From assembly GCF_020037015.1 (NCBI RefSeq), contig NZ_JAIQDE010000004.1, positions 124,001-188,000 of the forward strand: 64,000 nucleotides of DNA, in the 5' to 3' direction. The position numbers and the translations under genes are program-made. The notes beneath the pieces were generated by a model. It was not told the DNA's origin, made no database searches, and saw only the letters and a program-made list of their open reading frames with translations. This DNA is from Corallococcus sp. AS-1-6 (GTDB lineage: Bacteria; Myxococcota; Myxococcia; Myxococcales; Myxococcaceae). Positions 53,201 to 61,765 of the stretch are shown piece after piece. How positions within the stretch are numbered: the stretch's first letter is position 1; each line of letters opens with the position of its first letter.

Positions 53201-54405
53201 GGGTAGCGGCTGGAGATGAACGTGAAGCCCTTGCCCTGCCGCTCCAGGAACGCGCGCAACCGCTCCAGCTCCTCACGAGGCCCCGCGACCACGGTCTGCC
53301 GCGAGTGATTGCGGCCCGCGACCTCCAGCGTCCTGGCCCCGCTGTGCGCTATTGCCCCGACGGTCTCCGGCTCCGACAAGGCGACCGCCGCGAGCGTGCC
53401 CAGGTCGTCCGGCACCGTCTGGAGCGACCGGATGCGACGGCACACCACCTCCGCGCCCGTGCGCAGGTCCATGGCTCCCGCCGCGGTCATCGCCGCGATC
53501 TCCCCGAAGCTGTGCCCCACGAACACGTCCGGCCGGGTGCCCTGACGCTCCATCCACCGCGCCCCCAGCACGCCGGACAGGAAGATGCCGAGCTGATCCA
53601 ACAGCGGCGCCGCGTCCAGCGCCCGGTCCACCTGGGCCACGTCCTCCGCCGCGAGCAGTGGACCCACGTCGATGCCCTGCGAACGGCAGGCCTCCGACAC
53701 CGCCAGCAGCTCGTCACGCAGCTCCGGCTGGAGCGCCTTCAACTGGAGGAAGAGGGCGGGCTCGAACGTGCCCTGTCCGGCGAACAGGAACGCGGTGGCG
53801 TTGGCCGGCAACGCAAGTCCGGACGTGGGCACCGGCTCCGGAAGACGCACCGTCCGCGAAACGCCGCGCGGGGCCGTGTCCGCCAGCAGCGTCCGCGCCA
53901 GCTCGCGCACGGCCTCCGGGAACAAGGCCTGGACGCCTGCGCCTCCCTGCAGGGCGAGGTCGCGGAAGCTCTTCGGACCCGTGGGCTCGTGCAGTGCCGC
54001 CAGCGACTCAAAGCTGCGCTGGAAGGACTTCGGGAACGCGCGCAGCACGCCCTGCCGGTCCGCGCAGAGCACGGTCTGGTAGCCGCAGGCCACCGGCGTG
54101 CCGTCGCCCTTCAGCGTGCGGAAGCAGAAGCGCAGGGACACCTCGCCTCGCTCCTCCAGGGACGTCAGGATGATCAGCCGGTCTCCCAGCACCGCCGGGG
54201 CCAGGTTTCGCGAATAGCCCTCGTAGGTGAGCAGGAGCACCTGGTCGAAGTCGCGCCGGAACTCGGGCTCCTCGAAGGCGTGCGGGCTGAAGAGCAGGTG
54301 CTCCCGGCCGGCGCACTGGAACTTGAAGTTGGTGAGGAAGTGATGGCTCCCGTAGGCCATCGTGTCATCGAAGTGGATGTCGTACGGGACGGCGAAGAAG
54401 TCCAT
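47203..54405 (-). CDS. Iterative polyketide/fatty acid synthase: hotdog-AT-KS-KSlike-repeats-KR-DH
   Basis: A 2400-residue protein; ATG 54405 follows GGAG, and a longer start would enter the upstream gene. Domains in order: hotdog-like N-terminus (1-150); acyltransferase (205-510, GHSFGE with S299); ketosynthase (520-960, DAACASS with C710, EAHGTAT H843, KALIGH H880); a second KS-like part (965-1260) whose Cys is lost (VVDAGASTLAAS), like a chain-length factor; a linker with eight NLSDSRTGL units (1319-1515); a KR with pseudo half (1590-2050; LLTGGGRGVTAV, SAFSYIGNDGQADYGAANEA); and a DH (2120-2400, HLVRGTPTLP, H2142). There is no ACP here; ACPs are supplied by the upstream gene. It probably makes a long, partly unsaturated lipid or polyketide. 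Confidence 0.8.
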   Translation of the reverse strand: MDFFAVPYDIHFDDTMAYGSHHFLTNFKFQCAGREHLLFSPHAFEEPEFRRDFDQVLLLTYEGYSRNLAPAVLGDRLIILTSLEERGEVSLRFCFRTLKGDGTPVACGYQTVLCADRQGVLRAFPKSFQRSFESLAALHEPTGPKSFRDLALQGGAGVQALFPEAVRELARTLLADTAPRGVSRTVRLPEPVPTSGLALPANATAFLFAGQGTFEPALFLQLKALQPELRDELLAVSEACRSQGIDVGPLLAAEDVAQVDRALDAAPLLDQLGIFLSGVLGARWMERQGTRPDVFVGHSFGEIAAMTAAGAMDLRTGAEVVCRRIRSLQTVPDDLGTLAAVALSEPETVGAIAHSGARTLEVAGRNHSRQTVVAGPREELERLRAFLERQGKGFTFISSRYPFHHPSLSPAVTAFRASLAGLSVHPARGPIYSPIERRVYGRGGSELAGALASHLVRPFDFPGAVETLVGAGCARFVDCGTGGRLTRMVQRILPKDASVALTSVDHSLPVAPAAVTPVAPAIAVVSLGCMLPGGAKDPETYWRNIQRGISGIVDTGVSHPDQVVDFVGPAVTPDRTYTLLSGRVLDSDLAPPPGIAPERFLRYGREQRLLAIALSQAMEPLRSTAPGRIQCLLGSTADGSPEYDEALCVEAGEALLRARGETARDFSALMREALGVTATSSELAPHPTLQAVVTDVVGPSVSTVLLDAACASSLYAIALGMKALERGEADLVLAGGVFSPGPGNSCLFSQFKGLSATGSRPFDERADGVIFGEGAGVVGLMRLEDAVSAGLRVHAVIRGAGLSSDGRSSSANVPRADGQVAAMEACYAAAGVEPASIQYLEAHGTATPAGDTTELQSIGRVFGGKRKGLQLASVKALIGHVGWAAGAASVIKLCKALEHRSIPPQSHFDRPGAGLRALGPDFEVSTREQPWPENGEHPRRAATNGFGFGGTNAHLVLEEYRGGALAPRARAVHSKSEELVVVAAEGMFPEVRFDAKGMRLPASVRLLPDITEDMDLTQHLGLIVASDAVKKLGAFDSLRTGTAIVLGLEGKTRRGVEATQRVLADSTRRRLREHIQRTPDAARLLSLVDRLHAAVSALRPSGPYTLQGMMPNVTPGRVAGVLDTKGPNFVVDAGASTLAASLRASRALLDSGFELVLVGSAHVKRPGEGPAASAPEEGMTMLAVTTAAMAEAKGLKPLCHLRMSEATGSSSGPGLTLPPHSAREAQEVLSAVRAAAEGQAVTLRFHPDAATGTRLVLQLHPGLGARPGAPEEQSVTERSPSAERRASATAATPSGMPSVPGAENRDFEGTALPAANRTNLSDSRTGLDSQGGPTRADASELPRRSSLSASPEMARTQPRHPNTGNLSDSRTGLDHAGPEGLLFQPGHGNLSDSRTGLQNHGSKELPPQSDHRNLSDSRTGLDDRSREGLPPQSDHRNLSDSRTGLDDRGREGLPPQPGSGNLSDSRTTGLANHGREGLPGRENLSDSRTGLGNFGREGLPPQSNYGNLSDSRTGLGRSAPGAGSLEARGNGAPFASGAIAPLPARPDSEATATGAVQARADSARLGEARSLSTSAPSSEAAEGFDHSAPIRYHAPVLVERPALTTGASRLRGRRVLFIAQDEAVARELSAQAHDVCGPEFRIIHSGASDAGARLHGIDLTREETAEAGLDALGFEPQVIIAVCRLPSQENESSVVADTALRHEALELLFLSARRAYEALSSGNVTLASLCIGGVGARRTLHPVTGLFAGLLKSLGREVPSRGIRAIATGPLPLRMALDHVASELGSGDDTAPVEVCFDGSVRCVRLLQPTDVPARPAVTLDSHSVVLLTGGGRGVTAVLAGALLKRYGCKVVLLGRSDPSDAPERVLQARDEELGAVEREFYASELARDSSVRMPALRARFERHLAVRELRTTLDGLMRLPGQMTYRAADVTRPEDVDRVVAELLREHGRLDLVVHGAGTQVSKKLHRRRLTELRGTLDTKLLGLRNLREACARHLPVPVPFHVLTSAFSYIGNDGQADYGAANEALDRLCAWVSDARQDVQWCSVGWLAWDGIGMTRGSEYRVLGASRRLRGIRAEEGEALFLQLVDGQPVQPINVQLTESERAFYHLEVLAPPAPTPEPPRPTRRPLTVDAASVPCLEDHLVRGTPTLPGAWALDLMFQAALDDARPELRTVTIEDVRFSRFIRVKPGGQQSLRAECTPLTDAPGEHSVRVKLTGDIVHASGVVLERDLVYAEARFTLTAEPPRPPPRLEAARASGHGLPVHDPHCATGSPIELRRMFDCLEEIRLEEDARFARLGLPETPRQAGHGVPALVLDAALRLSAMHVDGVSNDVFAPVGVQRATFDRDLVAHDSRAPRRLTLKSLAPRVEGDLLQCGTVAAHDEAGRLRMLVEGGIARPMA
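49863..50451. repeat. Eight palindromic repeats in the synthase linker
   Basis: Copies start at 49863, 49935, 49998, 50073, 50145, 50217, 50289 and 50427. The full form (50073 and 50427) is a 25-bp perfect palindrome with arms AACCTGTCCGAC and GTCGGACAGGTT around one T; the others have one or two changes, and the copy at 49998 has a 3-base insert. Most intervals are 72 bases and all are multiples of three. On the minus strand each encodes NLSDSRTGL. Confidence 0.95.
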
Positions 54406-54431
54406 GGTGGTGGCTCCTGGAAGGTGACGGG

Positions 54432-55889
54432 TCAGGACGCGCGCGCGGCCGGCAGCAGGCCGTCCACGGTCCCGGAAAGGCCGGCGTCCACCACCCAGAT
54501 GGCGCCATTCACGCGCTGGGTCTTCGGCCCCAGCAGCAGCTCGGTCACGTCCGCGACGTCGTCCGCGGTGCACAGCCGTCCTCCGGGCGTCGCGGACTCC
54601 CAGCGCGCCACGCGCTCCGGGGCGTCCGGGAACATGCCCAGCAGCTCCCCGTGCACGGGCCCCGCGGACACGCAGTTGGTGCGGATGCCATCCGGCGCCA
54701 GCTCCGCGGCCAGGTAGCGCGTGAGCGACTCCACGCCCGCCTTCACCACGCCCTGGCAGCCCAGGTCGTGCATGTACCGTTGGGACATGGACGTGGACAT
54801 GGTGACGATGCTCCCGCCCCCACGCGCGGCCATCAGCGGACGGGCGCGCATCGCGCACTCGTAGGTGCCGGTGATGCAGGTGCGGAACGCCTTGTCCCAG
54901 TCCCGGGGCGCGATGCGGTCGAACGGACCGATGAGCCCGTTGGACGCGTTGCACACGAGCAGGTCGAGCCCGCCCAACTGCTCGCGGATCGCCGCGAACA
55001 TCCGCTCCAGGTGCTCCTCCTGCGCGACGGAGCCCCACAGGTGGACCGCCCTGCCGCCCGCGTCGACGATGTCCCGCGCCGTCCTCTCTCCGTCCTCACG
55101 CGAGTGGAACGAGTTGACCACCACCGTCGCCCCCGCGCGCGCCAGCCGCGTCGCGATGACCCGGCCAATGCCCTTCCCCGAACCCGTGACGAGCGCGACC
55201 TTCCCCGCGAACGGCAGCTCCGTGCGCAACGGAACAGGCGCGGGCGCAGCGAGGATGGGCGCGCGAGGCCTGGTTTCCACCACGGGCGGCGCGGCCGGCA
55301 GCAGCGCACGGGCCGCGTCGGCGATGGCGGCCATCGTGCGCAGGCGCTGCGACGGCTTCGGCGCGTCGCCCAGCCCCAGCTCCTTCATGAGCACGGCCAT
55401 CACCTCCGCCTGCTTCACGGAGTCGATGCCCAGCTCGTCCTCCAGGTCCGCGTGCGGCGTGAGCAGCTCCTCCGGGTAGCGCGTCACGCGCGCGAACACG
55501 GCGCGCACGCGAGTCAGGAGATCCGGAGCGTGGGTTCCAGCACGCGCCTCGACGCCAGCGCTCACGGCGGACGCCACCGGAGGCGGCGCGGACGTGACGA
55601 CGGGCGACGGGGCCGTTCCCAGCGCCTCCTTCACCGCTCCCGCGATGGCGCCGAGCGTGCGCGCCTTCCCGTTCCGCGGCAGCCGGTCCGGCGGCAACTG
55701 GAACTCCCGAGCGATGACCGCGGCGATCTCCGCGAGCTTCACGGAGTCGATGCCCAGCTCGTCCTCGAGCTGCGCATGCTCCGTCAGGATGTCGAGCGGA
55801 TACCGCGTGACGGACGCGGCGCACTGCCGCACCTGCTCCAGGATGTTCGAAGGCGTGGATGTATGGGATTGGGAAGAACGCGCGGACAT
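54432..55889 (-). CDS. Tandem acyl carrier proteins fused to an enoyl-reductase-like SDR
   Basis: A 485-residue protein with ATG 55889. Two ACPs share the motif LGIDSVK, with phosphopantetheine Ser 49 and Ser 157. Residues 228-470 are an SDR: KVALVTGSGKGIGRVIAT, NSFHSREDGERTARDI, the Asn-Ala-Ser loop (NASNGLIGPFDR), and a YMHDLGCQGVVKAGVESLT segment with Tyr/Lys of the FabI/FabL enoyl reductase class, then RTNCVSAGPVHGE. It supplies the carrier and the enoyl reduction for the downstream synthase, which has KR and DH but no ACP or ER. It is the first gene of the cluster; no phosphopantetheinyl transferase is in view. Confidence 0.8.
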   Translation of the reverse strand: MSARSSQSHTSTPSNILEQVRQCAASVTRYPLDILTEHAQLEDELGIDSVKLAEIAAVIAREFQLPPDRLPRNGKARTLGAIAGAVKEALGTAPSPVVTSAPPPVASAVSAGVEARAGTHAPDLLTRVRAVFARVTRYPEELLTPHADLEDELGIDSVKQAEVMAVLMKELGLGDAPKPSQRLRTMAAIADAARALLPAAPPVVETRPRAPILAAPAPVPLRTELPFAGKVALVTGSGKGIGRVIATRLARAGATVVVNSFHSREDGERTARDIVDAGGRAVHLWGSVAQEEHLERMFAAIREQLGGLDLLVCNASNGLIGPFDRIAPRDWDKAFRTCITGTYECAMRARPLMAARGGGSIVTMSTSMSQRYMHDLGCQGVVKAGVESLTRYLAAELAPDGIRTNCVSAGPVHGELLGMFPDAPERVARWESATPGGRLCTADDVADVTELLLGPKTQRVNGAIWVVDAGLSGTVDGLLPAARAS

Positions 55890-55980
55890 GATGGCCCCTG
55901 TCGGTTCAATGCGTGACGGGGGCCGACTGTAAATGGGGGTCTGACACGTGCCGCGAAGCGACGCGCACAGCTCACAGCAA

Positions 55981-56532
55981 TCAAGGAGGCGGTGAAGATT
56001 GCTCGTGCGCGGGAATGCGCGCGCCCTCTTCACGAGCCACGCGAGCACGCCGCCATCCCAGCCACAGGGGAATGCATAGCGAAGGCAGCGTGAGCAGATC
56101 CGTGACGTCCACCGTGTGCATCGTGGGCCGGACCGCGGGAATGCGCGCGCCCGCGAGCCCCGCGCGCAGCGCGTAGAAGGGCCACTGCAGCGCGCCCAGC
56201 GCCCAGCGCCACGCATCCCCGGCGTCGGAGGAGAGCTTCGTGGCGCCGAAGCACAGCCCCGTCAGCACCACCGCGCCCACGAGCACCGGGAACGACGGGT
56301 AGAATTCCCGCACGCGCCGCTGGAACGCCTGCTCCCACAGCGCCTGGAGGAGCAGCGGGAACATCGCGAGCCCGGCGACGTCGGAGAGCTTCCCCGTCCA
56401 CCACGACGGCCAGCGCGCCTTGAACACGTGGTCGTTCAGCACGAGCAGCACCACGGCCAGGAGCACCGCCGGATGCAAGAGGCCGCTGGCCGGAAAGGGC
56501 TTCGCCCCGGTGGATGTCACGCCCGCGCGCAT
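55981..56532 (-). CDS. Hypothetical multi-pass membrane protein
   Basis: A 183-residue protein with ATG 56532. It has four likely membrane segments: HPAVLLAVVLLVLNDHVF, DVAGLAMFPLLLQALWEQAF, FPVLVGAVVLTGLCFGATKL and VTDLLTLPSLCIPLWLGWRR. The C-terminal tail is basic and ends in a Ser/Pro stretch. It may be unrelated to the lipid cluster, whose first gene starts 92 bases away on the same strand. No family is recognised. Confidence 0.6.
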   Translation of the reverse strand: MRAGVTSTGAKPFPASGLLHPAVLLAVVLLVLNDHVFKARWPSWWTGKLSDVAGLAMFPLLLQALWEQAFQRRVREFYPSFPVLVGAVVLTGLCFGATKLSSDAGDAWRWALGALQWPFYALRAGLAGARIPAVRPTMHTVDVTDLLTLPSLCIPLWLGWRRARVAREEGARIPAHEQSSPPP

Positions 56533-56712
56533 GGGGGGCACTGTCACACTCGCCGCCGGGACATGGGAAGGCCCGTGATTGCGAGGGTTTGGAGGACGCG
56601 GCGGAAAATAAAAGAGCCGTGTCGATTCTCCCCGGGCCCATTCGTTGCGTCCCTGAAGGCAGGAAGAAGGACACCCCCCGCGGCCCGAAGGCGCGCGGCA
56701 GGAGACACGACC

Positions 56713-57144
56713 GTGCGATTCATGATCATCCGCAGGGCGGACAAGGACACGGAGGCCGGCGTGCTTCCGGACGAGAAGCTGCTGGCCGCCATGGGCGCCT
56801 ACAACGAGGAGATGGTGAAGGCGGGCGTGATGCTCCAGGGCGAGGGCCTGCATCCGAGCAGCAAGGGCGCCCGCGTGAAGTTCACGAACGGCAAGCCGGC
56901 CATCATCGACGGTCCCTTCACGGAGACGAAGGAGCTCATCGCCGGCTTCACCCTCATCCAGGTGAAGTCGCGGGAGGAGGCGCTGGCGTGGCTCCAGCGC
57001 TGGCCGTCCATCGACGCGGGCGGCAACGTGGAGCTGGAGCTGCGCCAGGTCTTCGAGGACGACGACTTCGGCGCCGAGTTCACGCCCGAGCTGCGGGCGC
57101 AGGAAGCCCGCATCCGGGAGCAGGGCGCGAAGAACAGCCGCTAG
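56713..57144 (+). CDS. YCII-related (DGPF) domain protein
   Basis: A 143-residue protein. GTG 56713 is used because AGGAGA lies 8 bases upstream and the N-terminus MRFMIIRRADKDTEAG agrees with the family; the ATG at 56722 is also possible. The core contains GEGLHPSSKGARVKF, the DGPFTETKELIAGFTLI motif and an SREEALAWLQRWP helix, the hallmarks of the YCII/DGPF family. These small ferredoxin-like domains have an uncertain role. It is a single gene. Confidence 0.8.
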   Translation: MRFMIIRRADKDTEAGVLPDEKLLAAMGAYNEEMVKAGVMLQGEGLHPSSKGARVKFTNGKPAIIDGPFTETKELIAGFTLIQVKSREEALAWLQRWPSIDAGGNVELELRQVFEDDDFGAEFTPELRAQEARIREQGAKNSR

Positions 57145-57214
57145 TGCCGCGATGGCGCCTCCGCGTGACATAGACTGCCGCGCTCCCGGGGCCGGAGTGA
57201 AGGCAGGTGCAGCG

Positions 57215-58351
57215 ATGTTCCAGCGGCTGGTGCTGGTGTGCGCGGTGTGTCTCATGGCGTGCGGAGGCAAGCGGGTGGCCACGGGGCCGGGCTCGCCGCC
57301 GGACCGGGTGGACGACGGCTGGGACGTGGCCTCCTTCGAGGACACGGCCATGCAGCGCCCGTGGTTCGACGCGCTGGAGCACGACGTGTCCGAGGGCACG
57401 GTGGAGACGCCAGACGCGGTGCTCGTCGCGAAGGGAGGCCAACTCGTCTACGAGCGCTACTGGAACGACTTCACGCGGGAGCAGGCGCACGACCTGAGGT
57501 CCGCCACGAAGAGCGTCACGTCGCTGCTGGTGGGCATGGCGCACGAGCGCGGGCTCCTGCCGGACCTGGACGCGCCGGTGCTCCCGCTGCTGCCACACCT
57601 GTCGCCGGTGAAGAACGCGGATCCGCGCAAGGAGCGCATCACGCTGCGCCACCTGCTCCAGATGCGCTCCGGACTGTCGTGCGATGACTGGGACCCCAAG
57701 TCCCCCGGCAACGAAGAGCGGATGTACGACACGGACGACTGGGCCCGCTTCATCGTGGACGTGCCCATGCGGGACGAGCCCGGCACCGTGACGCGCTACT
57801 GCACGGGCGGCGTGGTGCTGCTGGGCGCGGTGCTGGAGCACGTCAGCGGCCGCTCCATCCCGGACCTGTCGCGCGAATGGCTGTTCACCCCCATGCAGGT
57901 CCAGGACGTCACCTGGCAGCCCGCGGGCAAGCAGGGCACGGACACCGGCGGCCACCTGCGCCTGCGTCCGCGTGACTTCCTCAAGGTGGGGCAGCTCATG
58001 CTCGACGGTGGCGCGTGGCACGGCGAGCGCCGGGTCTCCGAGGCGTGGGTGGCGGAGTCCCGCAAGGCGCTGGGGCCGCTGGGCGACGCGGGCTACGGGC
58101 TCCTGTGGTGGAGCACCCGCTTCGTCATCAACGGCACCCCGGTGGAGGTGTCCTTCGCGCGGGGCAACGGAGGGCAGTACGTCTTCGTCGCGCCTTCGCT
58201 GGGCGTCACCGCGGCCTTCACCGGCAGCCATTATAATGATGCGGGCTCGGCGCTCCCCCTGGTCCTGTTCGGACAGTACGTGCTGCCGGCGGCGCTCGGG
58301 CTGGAGCGGCCGGGGGCTCGGGACGGGCTCGTGTCGTCCGTCCGACGGTGA
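57215..58351 (+). CDS. Beta-lactamase-like serine hydrolase lipoprotein
   Basis: A 378-residue protein with ATG 57215. Lipoprotein signal MFQRLVLVCAVCLMACGG, Cys 16. Class C/PBP-type fold: S96-A-T-K99 (RSATKSVTSLL) gives the active-site Ser and Lys; the HLLQMRSGLSCDD block follows; a Tyr motif reads RYCTGGVVLLG (Y-C-T instead of Y-x-N); and GNGGQYVFVAP replaces the K-T-G strand. These changes suggest an esterase or peptidase rather than an antibiotic-degrading lactamase. It is probably at the inner or outer membrane. Confidence 0.7.
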   Translation: MFQRLVLVCAVCLMACGGKRVATGPGSPPDRVDDGWDVASFEDTAMQRPWFDALEHDVSEGTVETPDAVLVAKGGQLVYERYWNDFTREQAHDLRSATKSVTSLLVGMAHERGLLPDLDAPVLPLLPHLSPVKNADPRKERITLRHLLQMRSGLSCDDWDPKSPGNEERMYDTDDWARFIVDVPMRDEPGTVTRYCTGGVVLLGAVLEHVSGRSIPDLSREWLFTPMQVQDVTWQPAGKQGTDTGGHLRLRPRDFLKVGQLMLDGGAWHGERRVSEAWVAESRKALGPLGDAGYGLLWWSTRFVINGTPVEVSFARGNGGQYVFVAPSLGVTAAFTGSHYNDAGSALPLVLFGQYVLPAALGLERPGARDGLVSSVRR

Positions 58352-58436
58352 CCGCCCGGGCCCCATCCGGATTCAGACGGGACGGTGCGCTTCTTGGATG
58401 ACCGCGCGCTGACGGGTGGGCAACGTCCGCCGTGGC

Positions 58437-60980
58437 ATGGCACCTCCGAAAGCACCTCGCACCCGCAAGAGCTCCGACCCCTCCGGCTTCGTCCGCGTCC
58501 GGGGCGCGCGCGAACACAACCTGAAGCACGTGGACGTGGACATCCCTCGCGACGCGCTGGTGGTCTTCACCGGCGTGTCCGGCTCCGGCAAGTCGTCGCT
58601 GGCGTTCGGGACGCTGTACGCGGAGGCGCAGCGGCGCTACTTCGAATCCGTGGCCCCGTATGCCCGGCGCCTGATTGATCAGGTGGGCGTGCCGGAGGTG
58701 GACGCCATCGACGGGCTGCCCCCGGCGGTGGCGCTCCAGCAGCACCGGGGCGCGCCCACGTCCCGCTCGTCGGTGGGCAGCGTGACGACGCTGTCGAACT
58801 CCGTGCGCATGCTGTACTCGCGCGCGGGCACGTACCCGCCGAAGCTGGAGCGGCTGGACTCGGACGCGTTCTCCCCGAACACGCCCGCGGGCGCGTGCCC
58901 GAAGTGCCACGGCATCGGCCGTGTGTTCGAGGTGACCGAGCGCTCCATGGTGCCGGATGACTCCCTGAGCATCCGCGAGCGCGCCGTCGCCGCGTGGCCG
59001 CCCGCATGGCACGGCCAGAACCTGCGCGACATCCTGGTGACGCTCGGGTACGACATCGACAAGCCCTGGCGCGACCTGCCGAAGAAGGACCGCCAGTGGA
59101 TCCTCTTCACGGACGAGCAGCCCACCGTCCCCGTCTACGCGGGCTTCACGTCCGCGGAGGTGAAGCGGGCCATGGCCCGCAAGGAGACGCCCAGCTACAT
59201 GGGCACCTTCACGGGTGCGAAGCGCTACGTGATGACCACCTTCGCGACCACCCAGAGCGCGATGATGAAGAAGCGCGTCGCCCGCTACATGGTCGCCAGC
59301 GACTGCGCGCTGTGCGAGGGCAAGCGCCTGAAGCGCGAATCCCTGTCCGTCACGTTCGCGGGCCGCGACATCGGAGACCTGTCCCGCCTGCCGCTGGAGC
59401 AGGTCGCGGAGCTCATCCGGCCCACGGCGGAAGGGAAGGGGAGGGACGCGGACGCCATGGCCCGCGAGCACCCGGAGAAGCTCATCGTCGCCCAGCGCAT
59501 CACCAAGGACCTGCTCGCGCGCATCCAGGTGCTGACGGACCTGGGCCTGGGCTACCTGTCGCTGGAGCGCAGCACGCCCACGCTGTCACCGGGGGAGCTG
59601 CAGCGGCTGCGGCTGGCCACGCAGGTGCGCTCCAACCTCTTCGGCGTGGTGTACGTGATGGACGAGCCCTCCGCCGGCCTGCACCCCGCGGACACGGAGG
59701 CGCTGCTCACGGCGCTGGACCGGCTGAAGGAGGCGGGCAACTCGCTGTTCGTGGTGGAGCACGAGGTGGACGTCATCCGCCACGCGGATTGGATCGTCGA
59801 CGTGGGCCCCGCCGCCGGTGAGCACGGCGGGCGCGTGCTCTACAGCGGCACGCCGGAGGGACTCGCGAAGGTGGAGGCGTCCCGGACGCGGCGCTACCTC
59901 TTCGAGGAGGAGACCCTGCGCCGCCGCGAGCCCCGGAAGCCCACGGGGCGGCTGCGCCTGGAGGGCGTGACGCGCAACAACCTGCACGGGCTGGACGTGG
60001 ACTTCCCGCTGGGCGTCTTCACCACGGTGACGGGCGTGTCCGGCTCCGGCAAGTCCAGCCTGGTGAGCCAGGCACTGGTGGAGCTGGTGGCGGCGAGGCT
60101 GGGCCAGACGCTGGCGCCGGAGGAGGAGGAGGGCGAGCCGCTGGACCGCGAGCCGGTGGTGGCGAGCGAGGGATATATAAAGGAGGGGATGGAGGCCATC
60201 CGCCGGCTGGTGACGGTGGACCAGAAGCCCATCGGCCGCACGCCACGCTCCAACCTGGCGACGTACACCGGCCTCTTCGACCACGTGCGCAAGCTGTTCG
60301 CGGCGACGCCGCTGGCGAGGTCGCGCAAGTACGGCGCGGGGCGCTTCTCCTTCAACACCGCGGGAGGCCGCTGCGACACGTGCGAGGGCGAGGGCTTCGT
60401 GAGCGTGGAGCTGCTCTTCCTGCCCAGCGTGTACGCGCCGTGCCCCACGTGCCACGGCACCCGCTACAACGCGAAGACGCTGGAGGTGCGCTACCGCGAG
60501 AAGAACATCGCGGACGTGCTGGGGCTGACGGTGGACGGCGCCTTCGACTTCTTCACCGAGGAGCCGCCGCTCCAGCGCGCGCTCAAGGTGCTGCGCGACG
60601 TGGGCCTGGGCTACCTGCGCCTGGGCCAGCCCGCGACGGAGCTGTCCGGAGGCGAGGCCCAGCGCATCAAGCTGGCCACGGAGCTCCAGCGCACCCAGCA
60701 CGGCGACACGCTCTACGTGCTGGATGAGCCCACCACCGGCCTGCACCCGGCGGACGTGGACAAGCTGATGGCGCAGTTGGAGGGACTGGTGGACGCGGGC
60801 AACACGGTCATCGTCGTGGAGCACGACCTGCGCGTCATCGCCGCCAGTGACCACGTCATCGACGTGGGGCCCGGCGCGGGCAACGCCGGAGGCCGCGTGG
60901 TGGCGCAGGGCACTCCGGCGCAGGTGGCGAAGGTGAAGCAGAGCCGCACCGCGCCCTATCTGGCGCGGGTGCTCGGGTGA
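58437..60980 (+). CDS. UvrA-like excinuclease ATPase lacking the UvrB-binding domain (class II)
   Basis: An 847-residue protein; ATG 58437 is used, with an alternative GTG at 58416. Two ABC modules are present: Walker [10 protein letters not shown] in both halves, and signatures [12 protein letters not shown] and [12 protein letters not shown] with [11 protein letters not shown] and [11 protein letters not shown]. Zinc-type CxxC pairs occur in [24 protein letters not shown] and CPTCHGTR. Between the first Walker A and CPKCHG only about 110 residues remain, so the UvrB-binding domain of classical UvrA is missing. This is the class II UvrA type, linked to DNA damage or drug tolerance rather than the standard repair complex. 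It is a single gene. Confidence 0.8.
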   Translation: MAPPKAPRTRKSSDPSGFVRVRGAREHNLKHVDVDIPRDALVVFTGVSGSGKSSLAFGTLYAEAQRRYFESVAPYARRLIDQVGVPEVDAIDGLPPAVALQQHRGAPTSRSSVGSVTTLSNSVRMLYSRAGTYPPKLERLDSDAFSPNTPAGACPKCHGIGRVFEVTERSMVPDDSLSIRERAVAAWPPAWHGQNLRDILVTLGYDIDKPWRDLPKKDRQWILFTDEQPTVPVYAGFTSAEVKRAMARKETPSYMGTFTGAKRYVMTTFATTQSAMMKKRVARYMVASDCALCEGKRLKRESLSVTFAGRDIGDLSRLPLEQVAELIRPTAEGKGRDADAMAREHPEKLIVAQRITKDLLARIQVLTDLGLGYLSLERSTPTLSPGELQRLRLATQVRSNLFGVVYVMDEPSAGLHPADTEALLTALDRLKEAGNSLFVVEHEVDVIRHADWIVDVGPAAGEHGGRVLYSGTPEGLAKVEASRTRRYLFEEETLRRREPRKPTGRLRLEGVTRNNLHGLDVDFPLGVFTTVTGVSGSGKSSLVSQALVELVAARLGQTLAPEEEEGEPLDREPVVASEGYIKEGMEAIRRLVTVDQKPIGRTPRSNLATYTGLFDHVRKLFAATPLARSRKYGAGRFSFNTAGGRCDTCEGEGFVSVELLFLPSVYAPCPTCHGTRYNAKTLEVRYREKNIADVLGLTVDGAFDFFTEEPPLQRALKVLRDVGLGYLRLGQPATELSGGEAQRIKLATELQRTQHGDTLYVLDEPTTGLHPADVDKLMAQLEGLVDAGNTVIVVEHDLRVIAASDHVIDVGPGAGNAGGRVVAQGTPAQVAKVKQSRTAPYLARVLG

Positions 60981-61000
60981 CTTAGGCCGGGACGGCTCGC

Positions 61001-61765
61001 TCAGTCGTCCTTGCCGTCATGGTGGCTGCCGTCGTCGTCGTCGTGGTCCTCGCCGCCGTCGCGGTCGTGGTCATCGAAGGCGTCGATGGACTTCTGGAGG
61101 TTGTTCTCCAGCTCCGACCGGGCGCTGGACTCGCGCGGGTCGAGCCGCTTGCCGTCCTTGTCGGTGAACCAGCCGCTCGGGTCGATGTTGAAGGTCACGT
61201 TCTGGTCGTCACCCTCGGCGATCTCGAAGCGCACCTCGCGCTCCTGCTCCACGCCGACGCTGGTGACAAACTGGAAGGGCTCGCCGTCGATGTGGCCGTC
61301 GATGATGATGGACGCGTCCTGGTCCGCCAGCTCCTTCAGGCCGCCCGTGGCCTTCTCCGGGTCGACCTTGCCGATGTCGAATTCGATCTCGTCGTAGATG
61401 CCGACGTCCACGGTGATGTCCTGCAGGCGCACCAACTGTCCTTCCAGCGCCGCGCCGGACAGGTCGATGAGGAAGGGCCCCGTGCGCCGCTTGAACTCGG
61501 TCTTGTCGTCGTCGCTCCCGGCGTCGGAGTCGTCGGAGACGTCGTCATGGTGGCCCTCGCGCTTGAGCTCCAGCTCGCGCACGGACAGCCGCACCCGATC
61601 CACGGTGATGCCATTGGAGAGCTGCAGCCGCTGGCTGGACGTGCGCGTCAGGGCCGAACCCGTGACCGCGCCTCCCATCCGCGTGCTCAACCCCACCGAG
61701 GACGTGCTGTTGCCGCACGCGGACAGCCACATGAGGGACGCGAACAGACCGATGAAACGACGCAT
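61001..61765 (-). CDS. Lipoprotein with DUF4382-like domain and His/Asp-rich tail
   Basis: A 254-residue protein with ATG 61765 behind CAGGAGA. Lipoprotein signal MRRFIGLFASLMWLSACG, Cys 17. The mature N-terminus has VDRVRLSVRELELKREG, a strand pattern like DUF4382-type proteins, then an acidic loop (HHDDVSDDSDAGSDDD) and beta strands (GPFLIDLSGAALEGQLVRL). The C-terminal 25 residues alternate Asp, His and Gly (DDHDRDGGEDHDDDDGSHHD), a probable metal-binding tail. It is divergent from the ECF sigma gene. Confidence 0.65.
   Translation of the reverse strand: MRRFIGLFASLMWLSACGNSTSSVGLSTRMGGAVTGSALTRTSSQRLQLSNGITVDRVRLSVRELELKREGHHDDVSDDSDAGSDDDKTEFKRRTGPFLIDLSGAALEGQLVRLQDITVDVGIYDEIEFDIGKVDPEKATGGLKELADQDASIIIDGHIDGEPFQFVTSVGVEQEREVRFEIAEGDDQNVTFNIDPSGWFTDKDGKRLDPRESSARSELENNLQKSIDAFDDHDRDGGEDHDDDDGSHHDGKDD

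Noticed and set aside
54406-55038. N-terminal extension of the synthase gene (2611 residues)
   Set aside because: It would overlap the reductase gene out of frame, and the extension is Arg/Gly-rich. ATG 54405 has a ribosome site.
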